A stretch of 46,562 nucleotides of DNA from UBA1081 sp964443825. GTDB lineage: Bacteria > Bacillota > Clostridia > Oscillospirales > Acutalibacteraceae. The notes beneath the pieces were generated by a model that was given only the letters and a program-made list of their open reading frames with translations, was not told the origin of the DNA and searched no databases. A program made the position numbers and the translations under genes. Shown piece by piece: positions 14,514 to 22,560 of this stretch (positions are counted from its first letter, which is position 1; each line of letters begins with the position of its first letter). The DNA lies in assembly GCA_964443825.1 (NCBI GenBank), contig CAYUEV010000007.1, positions 1-46,562 of the forward strand, given 5' to 3'.

Positions 14514-14852
14514 ATGGAAGCATACGCAAAAGCCACATATGTGCGAATAGCGCCCCGCAAAGTTCAAGTCGCGCTCGATCTTATCAGGAATAAACCCGCC
14601 GCCGAGGCCATGGCTATCCTCAAGTTCACGCCTAAAGCCGCGTGCGAGCCGCTTTCAAAACTTCTCAAATCCGCTATGGCAAACGCTGAGAACAATTTTG
14701 ATATGGACGTTTCAAGACTTTACGTCGCAAGGTGCGAACTTGGTCAAGGGGCTACGCTCAAGAGAATAAGACCGAGAGCCAAAGGTCGCGCATACAGAAT
14801 CAACAAAAAGACGTCGCACGTCACTATAGTTCTTAAAGAGATGGAAGATTAA
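14514..14852 (+). CDS. rplV: Ribosomal protein L22
   Basis: A 112-residue L22. AKATYVRIAPRKVQVALDLI opens the protein and ARCELGQGATLKRIRPRAKG followed by RAYRINKKTSH forms the beta-hairpin reaching into the exit tunnel, a site where macrolide-resistance changes arise in other species; the hairpin shows no obvious insertion. AGGGAGGAG precedes ATG 14514. Confidence 0.97.
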   Translation: MEAYAKATYVRIAPRKVQVALDLIRNKPAAEAMAILKFTPKAACEPLSKLLKSAMANAENNFDMDVSRLYVARCELGQGATLKRIRPRAKGRAYRINKKTSHVTIVLKEMED

Positions 14853-14875
14853 TCGGGGAGGCAGCATTTCATAAT

Positions 14876-15547
14876 ATGGGACAGAAAATCAATCCTACCG
14901 GTTTAAGAATCGGAGTTATAAAAGACTGGGAATCCCGCTGGTACGCCGATAAAAAGAATTTTGGCGCAAACCTTATAGAGGACTATAACCTTCGTAAATA
15001 CCTTTTGAAGGCGCTTTCTCCCGCCGGCGTTCCTAAAGTCGAAATCGAAAGAGATCCTAAAAGAGTTCGCATAAACATTCATTGCGCGAGACCCGGCATG
15101 GTTATAGGCAGGGGCGGCGCCGAGATTGAAAAACTCAAAGCCAAATGCAAAGCTCTCTTAGGCGGCAAAAAAGACGTTTACATTAACATTGTGGAAATAA
15201 AGCAGCCCGACGCTAACGCTCAACTTGTGGCCGAGAATATAGCGGGTCAGCTTGAAAGACGCGTGTCGTTCCGCCGCGCTTTAAAGCAGGCTATCGGCAG
15301 AACAATGAAATTAGGCGCGAGGGGCATTAAAACCCAAGTAAGCGGCAGATTGGGCGGCGCTGAAATCGCCCGTTCCGAAACTTATCACGAAGGCACTATT
15401 CCCCTTCAGACTATCCGCGCCGATATAGACTACGGTTTCGCCGAGGCAAAGACCACATACGGTCGTATAGGCGTTAAAGTGTGGATCTACAGAGGAGAAG
15501 TTCTCCGCGACGCCCGCAGGGTGAACAACAGGAAGGAGAGGGCTTGA
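14876..15547 (+). CDS. rpsC: Ribosomal protein S3
   Basis: A 223-residue S3 with an N-terminal KH domain (MVIGRGGAEIEKLKAK carries the GxxG loop) and a C-terminal domain (MKLGARGIKTQVSGRLGGAE). It lies at the mRNA entry channel of the 30S subunit and contributes to helicase activity. It opens MGQKINPTGLRIG as usual. The following rplP begins one base after the stop. Confidence 0.97.
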   Translation: MGQKINPTGLRIGVIKDWESRWYADKKNFGANLIEDYNLRKYLLKALSPAGVPKVEIERDPKRVRINIHCARPGMVIGRGGAEIEKLKAKCKALLGGKKDVYINIVEIKQPDANAQLVAENIAGQLERRVSFRRALKQAIGRTMKLGARGIKTQVSGRLGGAEIARSETYHEGTIPLQTIRADIDYGFAEAKTTYGRIGVKVWIYRGEVLRDARRVNNRKERA

Positions 15548-15548
15548 T

Positions 15549-15977
15549 ATGTTACTGCCAAAGCGCGTTAAATATCGCAGAGTGCAAAGAGGTCGCCTAA
15601 AAGGCAAGGCAACCCGCGGTACTAAAGTCAACTACGGCGATTACGGGCTTCAGGCGCTTGAACCCGCCTGGATTACCTCTAACCAGATAGAAGCCGCCCG
15701 TATCGCTATGACGAGATATACAAAAAGAGGCGGGCAGGTTTGGATTAAAATATTCCCTGACAAGCCTATTACCGAAAAACCCGCTGAAACTCGAATGGGT
15801 TCAGGTAAAGGTTCGCCCGAATACTGGGTAGCGGTTGTGAAACCGGGAAGAGTTATGTTTGAAATAGCCGGAGTCGACGAGTCCGTCGCCCGCGAGGCCA
15901 TGCGTCTCGCCGCAAATAAGCTCCCCATAAAGTGCAAGTTTGTAACTAAGGAAGAACAGGGTGGTGACTTAGAATGA
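15549..15977 (+). CDS. rplP: Ribosomal protein L16
   Basis: A 142-residue L16, opening MLLPKRVKYRRVQRGRLKGK. KIFPDKPITEKPAETRMGSG is the conserved loop near the A-site tRNA and the target region for late 50S maturation factors. The start is one base after rpsC's stop and the end overlaps rpmC by four bases (ATGA), so rpsC, rplP and rpmC are probably translationally coupled. Confidence 0.97.
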   Translation: MLLPKRVKYRRVQRGRLKGKATRGTKVNYGDYGLQALEPAWITSNQIEAARIAMTRYTKRGGQVWIKIFPDKPITEKPAETRMGSGKGSPEYWVAVVKPGRVMFEIAGVDESVAREAMRLAANKLPIKCKFVTKEEQGGDLE

Positions 15978-16177
15978 AAGCCGCAGAAATCAGAAAATTG
16001 TCCGCGGAGGAGTTGGACGCCAAGCTTCTTGAATTAAAGGACGAGCTTTTTAAGCTGCGCTTCCAGCAAGCCATCAATCAGCTTGATAACCCTACGCGCA
16101 TAAGCGCCGTCAAAAAAGACATCGCGAGAGTCCTCACGATTCAGCGCGAAGCCGAGTTAAACGGCAAAGACGCGTGA
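15974..16177 (+). CDS. rpmC: Ribosomal protein L29
   Basis: A 67-residue helical-hairpin L29 near the tunnel exit beside L23. MKAAEIRKLSAEELDAKLLE and ELFKLRFQQAINQLDNPTRI are family-typical. Its ATG shares ATGA with the rplP stop and GGTGG lies in the end of rplP. rpsQ follows after 20 bases. Confidence 0.96.
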   Translation: MKAAEIRKLSAEELDAKLLELKDELFKLRFQQAINQLDNPTRISAVKKDIARVLTIQREAELNGKDA

Positions 16178-16197
16178 TAAGACGGAGGTTACAATAA

Positions 16198-16452
16198 ATG
16201 GATAGAAACTTAAGAAAAACCCGCGTCGGAACGGTCACGAGCGATAAAATGGACAAAACCGTAGTCGTATCCGTTAAAGACCGCGTAAGACATCCGCTTT
16301 ATAAAAAGATCGTCAACCGCACAATCAAATTAAAAGCCCACGACGAGAACAACGAATGCGGCGTAGGCGACCGTGTTAAAGTGATGGAAACGCGTCCCCT
16401 CTCCAAAGATAAGAGATGGCGCGTCGTTGAAATCATCGAGAAAGCCAAATAA
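16198..16452 (+). CDS. rpsQ: Ribosomal protein S17
   Basis: An 84-residue OB-fold S17, a primary binder of 16S rRNA in the 30S body. RKTRVGTVTSDKMDKTVVVS and HPLYKKIVNRT, then VMETRPLSKDKRWRVVEI, are conserved. ATG 16198 follows GGAGGTTACAATAA. rplN begins 12 bases after the stop. Confidence 0.97.
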   Translation: MDRNLRKTRVGTVTSDKMDKTVVVSVKDRVRHPLYKKIVNRTIKLKAHDENNECGVGDRVKVMETRPLSKDKRWRVVEIIEKAK

Positions 16453-16464
16453 GGAGGGCGACCA

Positions 16465-16833
16465 ATGGTACAACAGCAAACGCTTCTTAAGGTTGCCGAC
16501 AACACGGGCGCTAAGGAACTCATGTGCATTCGTGTTTTAGGCGGCACCGGCAGAAAGTACGCGAATATAGGCGACGTCGTCGTCGCTTCCGTTAAAAAAG
16601 CTACGCCCGGCGGCGTTGTAAAGAAAGGCGAAGTCGTTAAGGCCGTAGTAGTCCGCTCGGCTAAAGGCGTTCGCCGCGAAGACGGCACGTATATCCGTTT
16701 CGACGAAAACGCGGCCGTCATCATCAGAGACGACAAGAACCCGAGAGGCACGCGTATTTTTGGACCTGTGGCGAGAGAACTCCGCGACCGCGATTACGGC
16801 AAAATTTTGAGCCTCGCGCCTGAAGTTCTGTAA
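16465..16833 (+). CDS. rplN: Ribosomal protein L14
   Basis: A 122-residue L14 at the subunit interface, part of bridges to 16S rRNA and the binding site of silencing factor RsfS. MVQQQTLLKVADNTGAKELM opens it; GDVVVASVKKATPGG and DDKNPRGTRIFGPVARELR are typical. AAGGAGGGCG gives a strong ribosome binding site. Confidence 0.97.
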   Translation: MVQQQTLLKVADNTGAKELMCIRVLGGTGRKYANIGDVVVASVKKATPGGVVKKGEVVKAVVVRSAKGVRREDGTYIRFDENAAVIIRDDKNPRGTRIFGPVARELRDRDYGKILSLAPEVL

Positions 16834-16848
16834 TCGGGAGGTACAATA

Positions 16849-17175
16849 ATGAGTAAAGTTCACGTTAAATCCGGCGACAGAGTCGTCGTAATAAACGGTA
16901 AAGACCGCGGCAAACAGGGCAAGATTCTTGAAGTGAGCCCTAAAGAGGGCAAAGTTATAGTCGAAGGCGTAAATATCGTTTCAAAGCACGTAAAACCCCA
17001 TAAAATGGGCGAAGCCGGCGGCATAATTAAAGCCGAGAGCGCTCTTTACGCCGATAAAGTTCAGCTCATTTGCCCTAAATGCGGCAGACCTACGAGGGTC
17101 GGTCATATAATCGACGAAAAAGGCAAGAAAATGCGAGTTTGCAAAAAAGCCGATTGCGGCGCTAAGTTTGAGTAG
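16849..17175 (+). CDS. rplX: Ribosomal protein L24
   Basis: A 108-residue L24 with an N-terminal KOW motif (HVKSGDRVVVINGKDRGKQG), initiating 50S assembly. The C-terminal third contains CPKCG followed by CKKADC, a four-cysteine set that could bind zinc and is found in some Firmicutes L24 proteins but not in E. coli. GGGAGG precedes ATG 16849. Confidence 0.96.
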   Translation: MSKVHVKSGDRVVVINGKDRGKQGKILEVSPKEGKVIVEGVNIVSKHVKPHKMGEAGGIIKAESALYADKVQLICPKCGRPTRVGHIIDEKGKKMRVCKKADCGAKFE

Positions 17176-17192
17176 TAAGGAGGAGCGTTTAA

Positions 17193-17732
17193 ATGGCAAG
17201 ACTTAAAGATATGTACAAAACCGAAGTTGCTCCCGCTCTTATGAAAAAATTCAACTACAAGAGCGTCATGCAAATTCCGAAAATCGATAAAATCGTCGTC
17301 AATATCGGGGTCGGCGAAGCGAGAGAGAACCCTAAGGCTATAGACGCGGCGGTTCACGACTTGGGGCTTATCACAGGTCAAAGACCAGTCGTCTGCAACG
17401 CTAAAAAATCAGTCGCTAACTTTAAACTCCGCGAAGGCTCTCCTAACGGCGTTAAAGTCACTTTAAGGGGCGACAAAATGTACGAGTTTCTCGACCGATT
17501 CTTTAATTTGGCTCTCCCAAGAGTTCGCGACTTCAGAGGGATAAATCCAAACTCATTCGACGGCAGGGGCAATTATTCCATGGGCGTTAAAGAACAGCTC
17601 ATATTTCCCGAAATCGAATACGACAAAATAGACAAAGTGCGCGGCATGGATATTTGCATAGTCACGACCGCGCCTACGGACGAAGAAGCCCGCGAGCTTT
17701 TATCGCTTATGGGCGCTCCGTTTGCAAGATAA
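17193..17732 (+). CDS. rplE: Ribosomal protein L5
   Basis: A 179-residue L5 that binds 5S rRNA and contacts P-site tRNA. Typical stretches: KIDKIVVNIGVGEARENPKA, GQRPVVCNAKKSVANFKLRE and IFPEIEYDKIDKVRGMDI. AAGGAGGAG precedes ATG 17193 at a good distance. Confidence 0.97.
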   Translation: MARLKDMYKTEVAPALMKKFNYKSVMQIPKIDKIVVNIGVGEARENPKAIDAAVHDLGLITGQRPVVCNAKKSVANFKLREGSPNGVKVTLRGDKMYEFLDRFFNLALPRVRDFRGINPNSFDGRGNYSMGVKEQLIFPEIEYDKIDKVRGMDICIVTTAPTDEEARELLSLMGAPFAR

Positions 17733-17745
17733 AGGAGGGGTAAAA

Positions 17746-17931
17746 ATGGCAAAGACGTCACAAAAGGTCAGAGCGGCCGCTCCCGCCAAATATTCCACAA
17801 GGCAGCACAACAGATGTAAAATTTGCGGCAGACCCCACGCGTATCTTCGTAAATACGGAGTATGCCGTATATGCTTCAGGGAACTCGCTCACGCGGGTCA
17901 GATCCCCGGGGTAAAAAAAGCGAGCTGGTAA
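17746..17931 (+). CDS. rpsN: Ribosomal protein S14, zinc-binding type
   Basis: A 61-residue S14 of the short zinc form: CKICGRPHAYLRKYGVCRIC supplies the CxxC-x12-CxxC ribbon. It lies in the 30S head near the P site. ATG 17746 follows AAAGGAGGGG; an in-frame ATG at 17722 lies inside rplE and is not needed. Under zinc starvation many Firmicutes switch to a zinc-free paralogue; none is present in this window. Confidence 0.96.
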   Translation: MAKTSQKVRAAAPAKYSTRQHNRCKICGRPHAYLRKYGVCRICFRELAHAGQIPGVKKASW

Positions 17932-17944
17932 GGAGGACTGTTCA

Positions 17945-18343
17945 ATGCAAATCACCGATTCTGTCGCAGATATGCTTACAAGGATCAGGAACGCCGTATC
18001 CGCGAAGCACAACAAAGTGACGGTTCCCGCGTCCAACGTAAAAAAGGCTATAGCCCAAATCTTAGTCGACGAGGGCTACGTCAAGAGCTACAGGGTAATT
18101 GAGGACGACAAACAAGGCGTTATCGAGATAACTCTCAAATACGGTCCTAATAAAACGCCCACTATTATGGGTATTCGCAGAGTGTCCAAGCCCGGTTTGC
18201 GTATTTATACCGACGTCGAGAATATGCCCAGAGTCATAAAAGGTCTCGGCATAGCGATAATTTCCACAAATAAAGGTATTATGACCGATAAGGACGCCCG
18301 CAAAGCCAACGTCGGCGGCGAAGTCCTCGCGTATGTCTGGTAA
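17945..18343 (+). CDS. rpsH: Ribosomal protein S8
   Basis: A 132-residue S8, a central-domain 16S rRNA binder. It opens MQITDSVADMLTRIRNAVSA and ends with STNKGIMTDKDARKANVGGE then VLAYVW. In E. coli S8 is the translational repressor of the spc operon at the rplE start; I did not identify a matching target here. AAGGAGG precedes ATG 17945. Confidence 0.97.
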   Translation: MQITDSVADMLTRIRNAVSAKHNKVTVPASNVKKAIAQILVDEGYVKSYRVIEDDKQGVIEITLKYGPNKTPTIMGIRRVSKPGLRIYTDVENMPRVIKGLGIAIISTNKGIMTDKDARKANVGGEVLAYVW

Positions 18344-18357
18344 GGGGGTATAAAGGG

Positions 18358-18903
18358 ATGTCAAGAATAGGCAGAAAGCCAATTCCCGTTCCGGCCGGAG
18401 TTGACGTCACAATCGACGGAAACACAGTCACCGTGAAAGGTCCTAAAGGCGCTCTTACTGGAACGTTCAATAAAAATATCGGCGTCGCCAAAGACGGAGA
18501 CGTCATAAACGTCACGCGTCCCAACGACGAAAAAGAAAATAAAGCCCTCCACGGTCTTACGCGCACGCTCATATCCAATATGGTCGTAGGCGTTCACACG
18601 GGCTACAGCAAGAGTCTTGAGATAGTCGGCATAGGATACCGCGCCGCGATGCAGGGCAAAAACCTTGTTCTTACGGTGGGCTATTCTCACAACGTGACTT
18701 TAGCTCCTCCCGAGGGGATCACAATCGCCGTTCCCGCTCCCAATCAGGTCGTAATATCGGGACCTGATAAACAGCAGGTGGGGCAGTTCGCCTCGGAGGT
18801 CAGAAAAGTTCGTCCGCCGGAACCTTACAAAGGCAAAGGCATTAGATACGCCGACGAACACGTAAGGCGCAAAGAAGGAAAAGCCGGCAAGGGCGGCAAA
18901 TAA
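18358..18903 (+). CDS. rplF: Ribosomal protein L6
   Basis: A 181-residue L6 near the GTPase-associated region of the 50S subunit. SRIGRKPIPVPAGVDVTIDG opens it; the C-terminal signature is GPDKQQVGQFASEVRKVRPP and EPYKGKGIRYADE. AAGGGGG precedes ATG 18358, 14 bases after rpsH. Confidence 0.97.
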   Translation: MSRIGRKPIPVPAGVDVTIDGNTVTVKGPKGALTGTFNKNIGVAKDGDVINVTRPNDEKENKALHGLTRTLISNMVVGVHTGYSKSLEIVGIGYRAAMQGKNLVLTVGYSHNVTLAPPEGITIAVPAPNQVVISGPDKQQVGQFASEVRKVRPPEPYKGKGIRYADEHVRRKEGKAGKGGK

Positions 18904-18918
18904 AGGAGTGAATATTAA

Positions 18919-19278
18919 ATGGTAAACAGACCCGATACAAAGCAGGCGCGTTTAAAACGTCATAAAAGAGTTCGCGGGAAGGTTTACGGCACGGCAGAAT
19001 GTCCGCGTCTTAATGTATTCCGCTCCCTCAAGAACATTTACGCGCAGTTAATAGACGACGACAAGGGCGTGACTCTCGTTTCCGCCTCCACAGTCGAAAA
19101 AGAATTTACCGAATACGGCGGCAATCAGGACGCGGCTAAGCAGGTAGGCAAAAAGATAGCCGAACGCGCCGTCCAAAAAGGCATAAAAGAATGCGTATTC
19201 GACCGCGGCGGTTATATTTATCACGGACGCGTTGCAAGCCTTGCGGAAGGTGCGCGCGAAGGCGGACTTGATTTCTAA
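18919..19278 (+). CDS. rplR: Ribosomal protein L18
   Basis: A 119-residue L18, the main 5S rRNA partner in the central protuberance. Typical regions are KRHKRVRGKVYGTAECPRLN, VFRSLKNIYAQLIDD and the end GRVASLAEGAREGGLDF. AAAGGAG precedes ATG 18919. Confidence 0.97.
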   Translation: MVNRPDTKQARLKRHKRVRGKVYGTAECPRLNVFRSLKNIYAQLIDDDKGVTLVSASTVEKEFTEYGGNQDAAKQVGKKIAERAVQKGIKECVFDRGGYIYHGRVASLAEGAREGGLDF

Positions 19279-19294
19279 TAAGGAGGAAACACTT

Positions 19295-19798
19295 TTGGCT
19301 AAGTTTGAAAAGCAGGAAAACGAAGAACTTCAGGAAAGAGTCGTCGCCATCAACCGCGTATCAAAAACCGTTAAAGGCGGCCGCATAATGAAATTTTCCG
19401 CCTTAGTGGTAGTAGGAGATCAAAAGGGTACTATAGGTTTCGGTCTTGGCAAATCGGGCGAAGTTCCCGACGCTATCCGCAAAGGTATAGAAGACGCTAA
19501 GAAGAACCTTATGACGATACCTCTTAAGGGCTCTACTATAGATCACGAAGTTATAGGAAAATTTGGGGCCGGAGTAGTCCTCTTAAAACCGGCGGCGCCC
19601 GGCACCGGAGTTATCGCCGGAGGTCCCGTCCGCGCCGTTGTCGAGACGGTCGGAATCAAAGACGTTCGTACAAAAGCTCTTCGCTCCAACAACCCCTGCA
19701 ACGTTGTAAGAGCGACTATACAAGGTTTGTCTCAGTTGCGCTCGGCTGAAACGGTCGCGGCGACGAGAGGCAAAACCGTTAAAGAAATTACAGGTTAA
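19295..19798 (+). CDS. rpsE: Ribosomal protein S5
   Basis: A 167-residue S5 when started at TTG 19295, which lies eight bases after AAGGAGG and gives LAKFEKQENEELQERVVAIN, the expected N-terminus. An upstream in-frame ATG at 19232 falls inside rplR and is unlikely. VSKTVKGGRIMKFSALVVVG and KGSTIDHEVIGKFGAGVVLL are the RNA-binding signatures. S5 supports decoding accuracy and mRNA entry. Confidence 0.96.
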   Translation: MAKFEKQENEELQERVVAINRVSKTVKGGRIMKFSALVVVGDQKGTIGFGLGKSGEVPDAIRKGIEDAKKNLMTIPLKGSTIDHEVIGKFGAGVVLLKPAAPGTGVIAGGPVRAVVETVGIKDVRTKALRSNNPCNVVRATIQGLSQLRSAETVAATRGKTVKEITG

Positions 19799-19810
19799 GG
19801 AGTGGACGGT

Positions 19811-19990
19811 ATGGCGGATTTAAAAGTTAAACTTGTAAGAAGCCTTATTGGCAGTAAAAAGGACCAAGTTGCCACCGTTTACGCGTTAGGACTTCGCAAA
19901 ATCGGCGATGAGGCTGTTCAGCCGAACAACCCGCAGACTCTCGGCAAGATAAAGAAAGTTTCTCATCTTATCGAAGTTTCAGAAATATAA
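19811..19990 (+). CDS. rpmD: Ribosomal protein L30
   Basis: A 59-residue bacterial L30 (LKVKLVRSLIGSKKDQVATV; LGLRKIGDEAVQPNNPQTLG). ATG 19811 follows AAGGAGTGG, which overlaps the rpsE stop; an in-frame GTG at 19802 is inside that site. The protein lies on the 50S surface and is often dispensable. rplO starts 18 bases later. Confidence 0.96.
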   Translation: MADLKVKLVRSLIGSKKDQVATVYALGLRKIGDEAVQPNNPQTLGKIKKVSHLIEVSEI

Positions 19991-20008
19991 TGAAAGGACA
20001 ATGGGATC

Positions 20009-20452
20009 ATGAAATTAAATGATTTATCTCCCGCCGCCGGTTCAAACAGACCCGTTAAGCGCATAGGACGCGGTCCCGCTTCCGGTCAGGGCAAGACCGC
20101 CGGCAAAGGGCATAAAGGTCAAAAAGCCCGTTCCGGAGGAGGCGTTCGCCCCGGTTTTGAAGGAGGACAGATGCCCCTTCAAAGGCGCGTACCTAAAAGA
20201 GGCTTTAATAATATTTTCGCTAAAGAGATCGCTATAGTCAACGTTTCCGCTATAGGAGAGAGATTTCCCGACGGTTCTGTCGTTGACATAGACGCTCTTA
20301 TCAGTTCGGGTCTTGTGAAAGACAGACTCGACGGCGTTAAAGTTCTGGGAAACGGCGAGTTAACAAAAAAACTTACGGTTAAGGCTAACGCTTTTTCAGC
20401 CGGCGCTAAAGAGAAGATCGAAGCGGCGGGCGGCAGGGCGGAAACCGTTTAA
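20009..20452 (+). CDS. rplO: Ribosomal protein L15
   Basis: A 147-residue L15, a late 50S assembly protein. The glycine-rich basic N-terminus (LSPAAGSNRPVKRIGRGPAS, then GQGKTAGKGHKGQKARSGGG) threads into 23S rRNA; the globular C-terminus follows from about residue 70. GAAAGGAC precedes ATG 20009. The gap to secY is 54 bases. Confidence 0.97.
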   Translation: MKLNDLSPAAGSNRPVKRIGRGPASGQGKTAGKGHKGQKARSGGGVRPGFEGGQMPLQRRVPKRGFNNIFAKEIAIVNVSAIGERFPDGSVVDIDALISSGLVKDRLDGVKVLGNGELTKKLTVKANAFSAGAKEKIEAAGGRAETV

Positions 20453-20506
20453 CGTCGCCGCGTAATCTGATTCGGATTATCCGATACACGAAGGAGCGTG
20501 TGCAAA

Positions 20507-21838
20507 ATGATTCAGACAATCAGAAATGCCTGGAGAATCCCTGAAATCAGGAAAAAGATACTTTTCACAGCTATGATTATCCTGATATTCAGGCTTGGCG
20601 CGGCGATACCTGTCCCGTTCCTCAGCATAGGGCCGGACGGGCTTTTAGGCGCTACGACCGGTTCTTCAGCGACATTCTTTGATTACATCAATATGATTTC
20701 GGGCAACGCGTTTAACTACGGCACGATTTTTGCGATGTCAATCACACCGTACATAAATTCATCAATTATCATTCAGCTTTTAACAGTGGCTATTCCCCCG
20801 CTCGAAAGACTTTCTAAAGAGGGCGAGGAAGGTCGTAAGAAAATAGCCGCAATTACAAGATACACGGCGGTCGGTTTAGCTCTTTTGCAAGCCGTCGCGT
20901 ACTATGTGTTCTTAAGGAGTCAAAGCGCGTTATCCACTACGACTTCCACATTCGGCGAAGTTTTTCAGGCTATTACAATAATCCTCGTTCTCACGGCGGG
21001 AACGGCTTTAACAATGTGGCTGGGCGAGCAAATTAACGATAAAGGTATCGGCAACGGAATATCCATACTCTTATTCGCGGGTATCGTTTCAAGAATACCC
21101 ACATACATAGGTCAGCTTTACAGCTATATGAATTTCGGCGGCGTTTACTACGCTCTCGTACCGATAGCCGTCGTCTGTGTCCTTCTCCTCGTTATATTCA
21201 TAGTTTGGATGGACGGCGCCGAGAGAAGGATTCCCGTTCAGTACACAAAACGCGTCGTAGGACGCAAGATGTACGGCGGTCAGAACTCCAATATCCCGAT
21301 TAAAGTCAATATGTCGGGCGTTCTGCCCATAATCTTCGCAAGTTCCATTCTCTCTCTTCCCGCTACGATCGAAATGTTCGTTACGCCTAAAGAAGGCGGT
21401 TTCTGGGACAAGTTTTTCAGTGTCTTTTCACCGGAGCATTGGGCGTACTCGATAATTTATTTCGTTCTGATTATATTCTTCGCTTATTTCTATTCTTCAA
21501 TCCAGTACAATCCCATAGAAATGGCGAACAACTTGGCTAAAAACAGCGGCACGATTCCCGGTATCCGCAGCGGAAGACCCACGTCCGACTACATAGCGAA
21601 GGTTATTTCGAAGATTGTTCTCTTAGGCGCTCTTCTCATAAGCGTCGTAGCTCTTTTCCCAATACTCTATTCGCAGATCACAACGCTTATTTGCGTAAAC
21701 GGTCTCGGAAAAGAAACGGGCGTTTCGATTTCTTTAGGCGGCACGTCGGTAATAATTCTTGTCGGCGTCGCGCTCGAAACGGTACAGCAGCTTGAAAGCC
21801 AGATGATGATGCGCCATTACAAAGGCTTCCTTGATTAA
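20507..21838 (+). CDS. secY: Preprotein translocase subunit SecY
   Basis: A 443-residue SecY, the channel through which unfolded proteins cross or enter the membrane together with SecE, SecG and SecA. About ten hydrophobic segments are visible. Conserved parts include FRLGAAIPVPF in the first helix, NISSSII-like TPYINSSIIIQLL (lateral gate), RRIPVQYTKRVVG in a cytosolic loop and NPIEMANNLAKNSGTIPGIR. ATG 20507 follows AAGGAG; the in-frame GTG at 20498 overlaps that site. The following intergenic hairpin (21887-21912) separates it from adk. Confidence 0.97.
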   Translation: MIQTIRNAWRIPEIRKKILFTAMIILIFRLGAAIPVPFLSIGPDGLLGATTGSSATFFDYINMISGNAFNYGTIFAMSITPYINSSIIIQLLTVAIPPLERLSKEGEEGRKKIAAITRYTAVGLALLQAVAYYVFLRSQSALSTTTSTFGEVFQAITIILVLTAGTALTMWLGEQINDKGIGNGISILLFAGIVSRIPTYIGQLYSYMNFGGVYYALVPIAVVCVLLLVIFIVWMDGAERRIPVQYTKRVVGRKMYGGQNSNIPIKVNMSGVLPIIFASSILSLPATIEMFVTPKEGGFWDKFFSVFSPEHWAYSIIYFVLIIFFAYFYSSIQYNPIEMANNLAKNSGTIPGIRSGRPTSDYIAKVISKIVLLGALLISVVALFPILYSQITTLICVNGLGKETGVSISLGGTSVIILVGVALETVQQLESQMMMRHYKGFLD

Positions 21839-21886
21839 GCTTTTAAACGTTTTATCGTAAATTTTCCGTAAATCTTAGGAAAGGAC

Positions 21887-21912
21887 GGCGGGGGAGATTC
21901 CGCTTCCCCGCC
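21887..21912 (+). other. Strong hairpin between secY and adk
   Basis: GGCGGGGGAG (21887-21896) pairs with CTTCCCCGCC (21903-21912) over ten positions, with one G-U, around a six-base loop. Only two Ts follow, so it is a poor intrinsic terminator. It ends 13 bases before the adk GTG start, where no Shine-Dalgarno sequence is seen, so it may tune translation or processing of adk. Confidence 0.6.
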
Positions 21913-21925
21913 TTATAAAGCGAAA

Positions 21926-22558
21926 GTGAATATTATCTTTTTAGGCGCGCCCGGAGCGGGCAAAGGTACCCAAGCTGAAAAAGTAGCTAAAAAACTCTCG
22001 ATACCCACTATATCCACAGGCAATATTATCCGCGAGGCCATTAAAAACGGCACGGAATCGGGTCTTAAAGCCCGCGAATACACTGAAAACGGGAAACTTG
22101 TCCCCGACGAGGTCGTTATCGGTATTATAGAAGAAAGACTTTCGTCAAAAGATTGTGAAAACGGCTTTATTCTCGATGGATTTCCGAGGACTATCCCGCA
22201 GGCGGAAGCTCTGGATAAAATGGGAATATCCATAGACAGAGTTATCGATTTGGAAGCGCCGGACGACGTTATAGTCAAAAGGATGTCCGGCAGGAGAGTT
22301 TGCTCAAAGTGCGGCGCGTCATATCACATCAAATACAACAAACCGAAGAGCGGCGATTTGTGCGATTTGTGCGGCTCGCCTCTAATAAGACGACAAGACG
22401 ACGCTCCCGAAACAGTCCTTAAAAGACTTAAAGTCTACCACAGCGAAACGGAACCTTTAATAAGCTACTACCGTAAAACCGGGAAATTGCGCGTGGTGGA
22501 GGGTCAGGAGAGTATAGACGACACGACGTCGCTTACCTTTAAGGCGCTGGAGGACTAA
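21926..22558 (+). CDS. adk: Adenylate kinase, zinc-binding type
   Basis: A 210-residue adenylate kinase converting ATP plus AMP into two ADP. The P-loop is GAPGAGKGT (residues 7-15); DGFPRTIPQAEAL and the NMP-binding residues follow. The LID domain holds CSKCGASYHIKYN and then LCDLCG, four cysteines forming the structural zinc site of Gram-positive enzymes. GTG 21926 gives the family N-terminus MNIIFLGAPG, but no ribosome binding site precedes it; instead a strong hairpin ends 13 bases upstream. Position between secY and map is standard. map begins two bases after the stop. Confidence 0.96.
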   Translation: MNIIFLGAPGAGKGTQAEKVAKKLSIPTISTGNIIREAIKNGTESGLKAREYTENGKLVPDEVVIGIIEERLSSKDCENGFILDGFPRTIPQAEALDKMGISIDRVIDLEAPDDVIVKRMSGRRVCSKCGASYHIKYNKPKSGDLCDLCGSPLIRRQDDAPETVLKRLKVYHSETEPLISYYRKTGKLRVVEGQESIDDTTSLTFKALED

Positions 22559-22560
22559 GC

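Noticed and set aside
11358..18690. Many long antisense frames over ribosomal genes
   Set aside because: They mirror the codon bias of the sense genes, lack ribosome binding sites and have no family resemblance.
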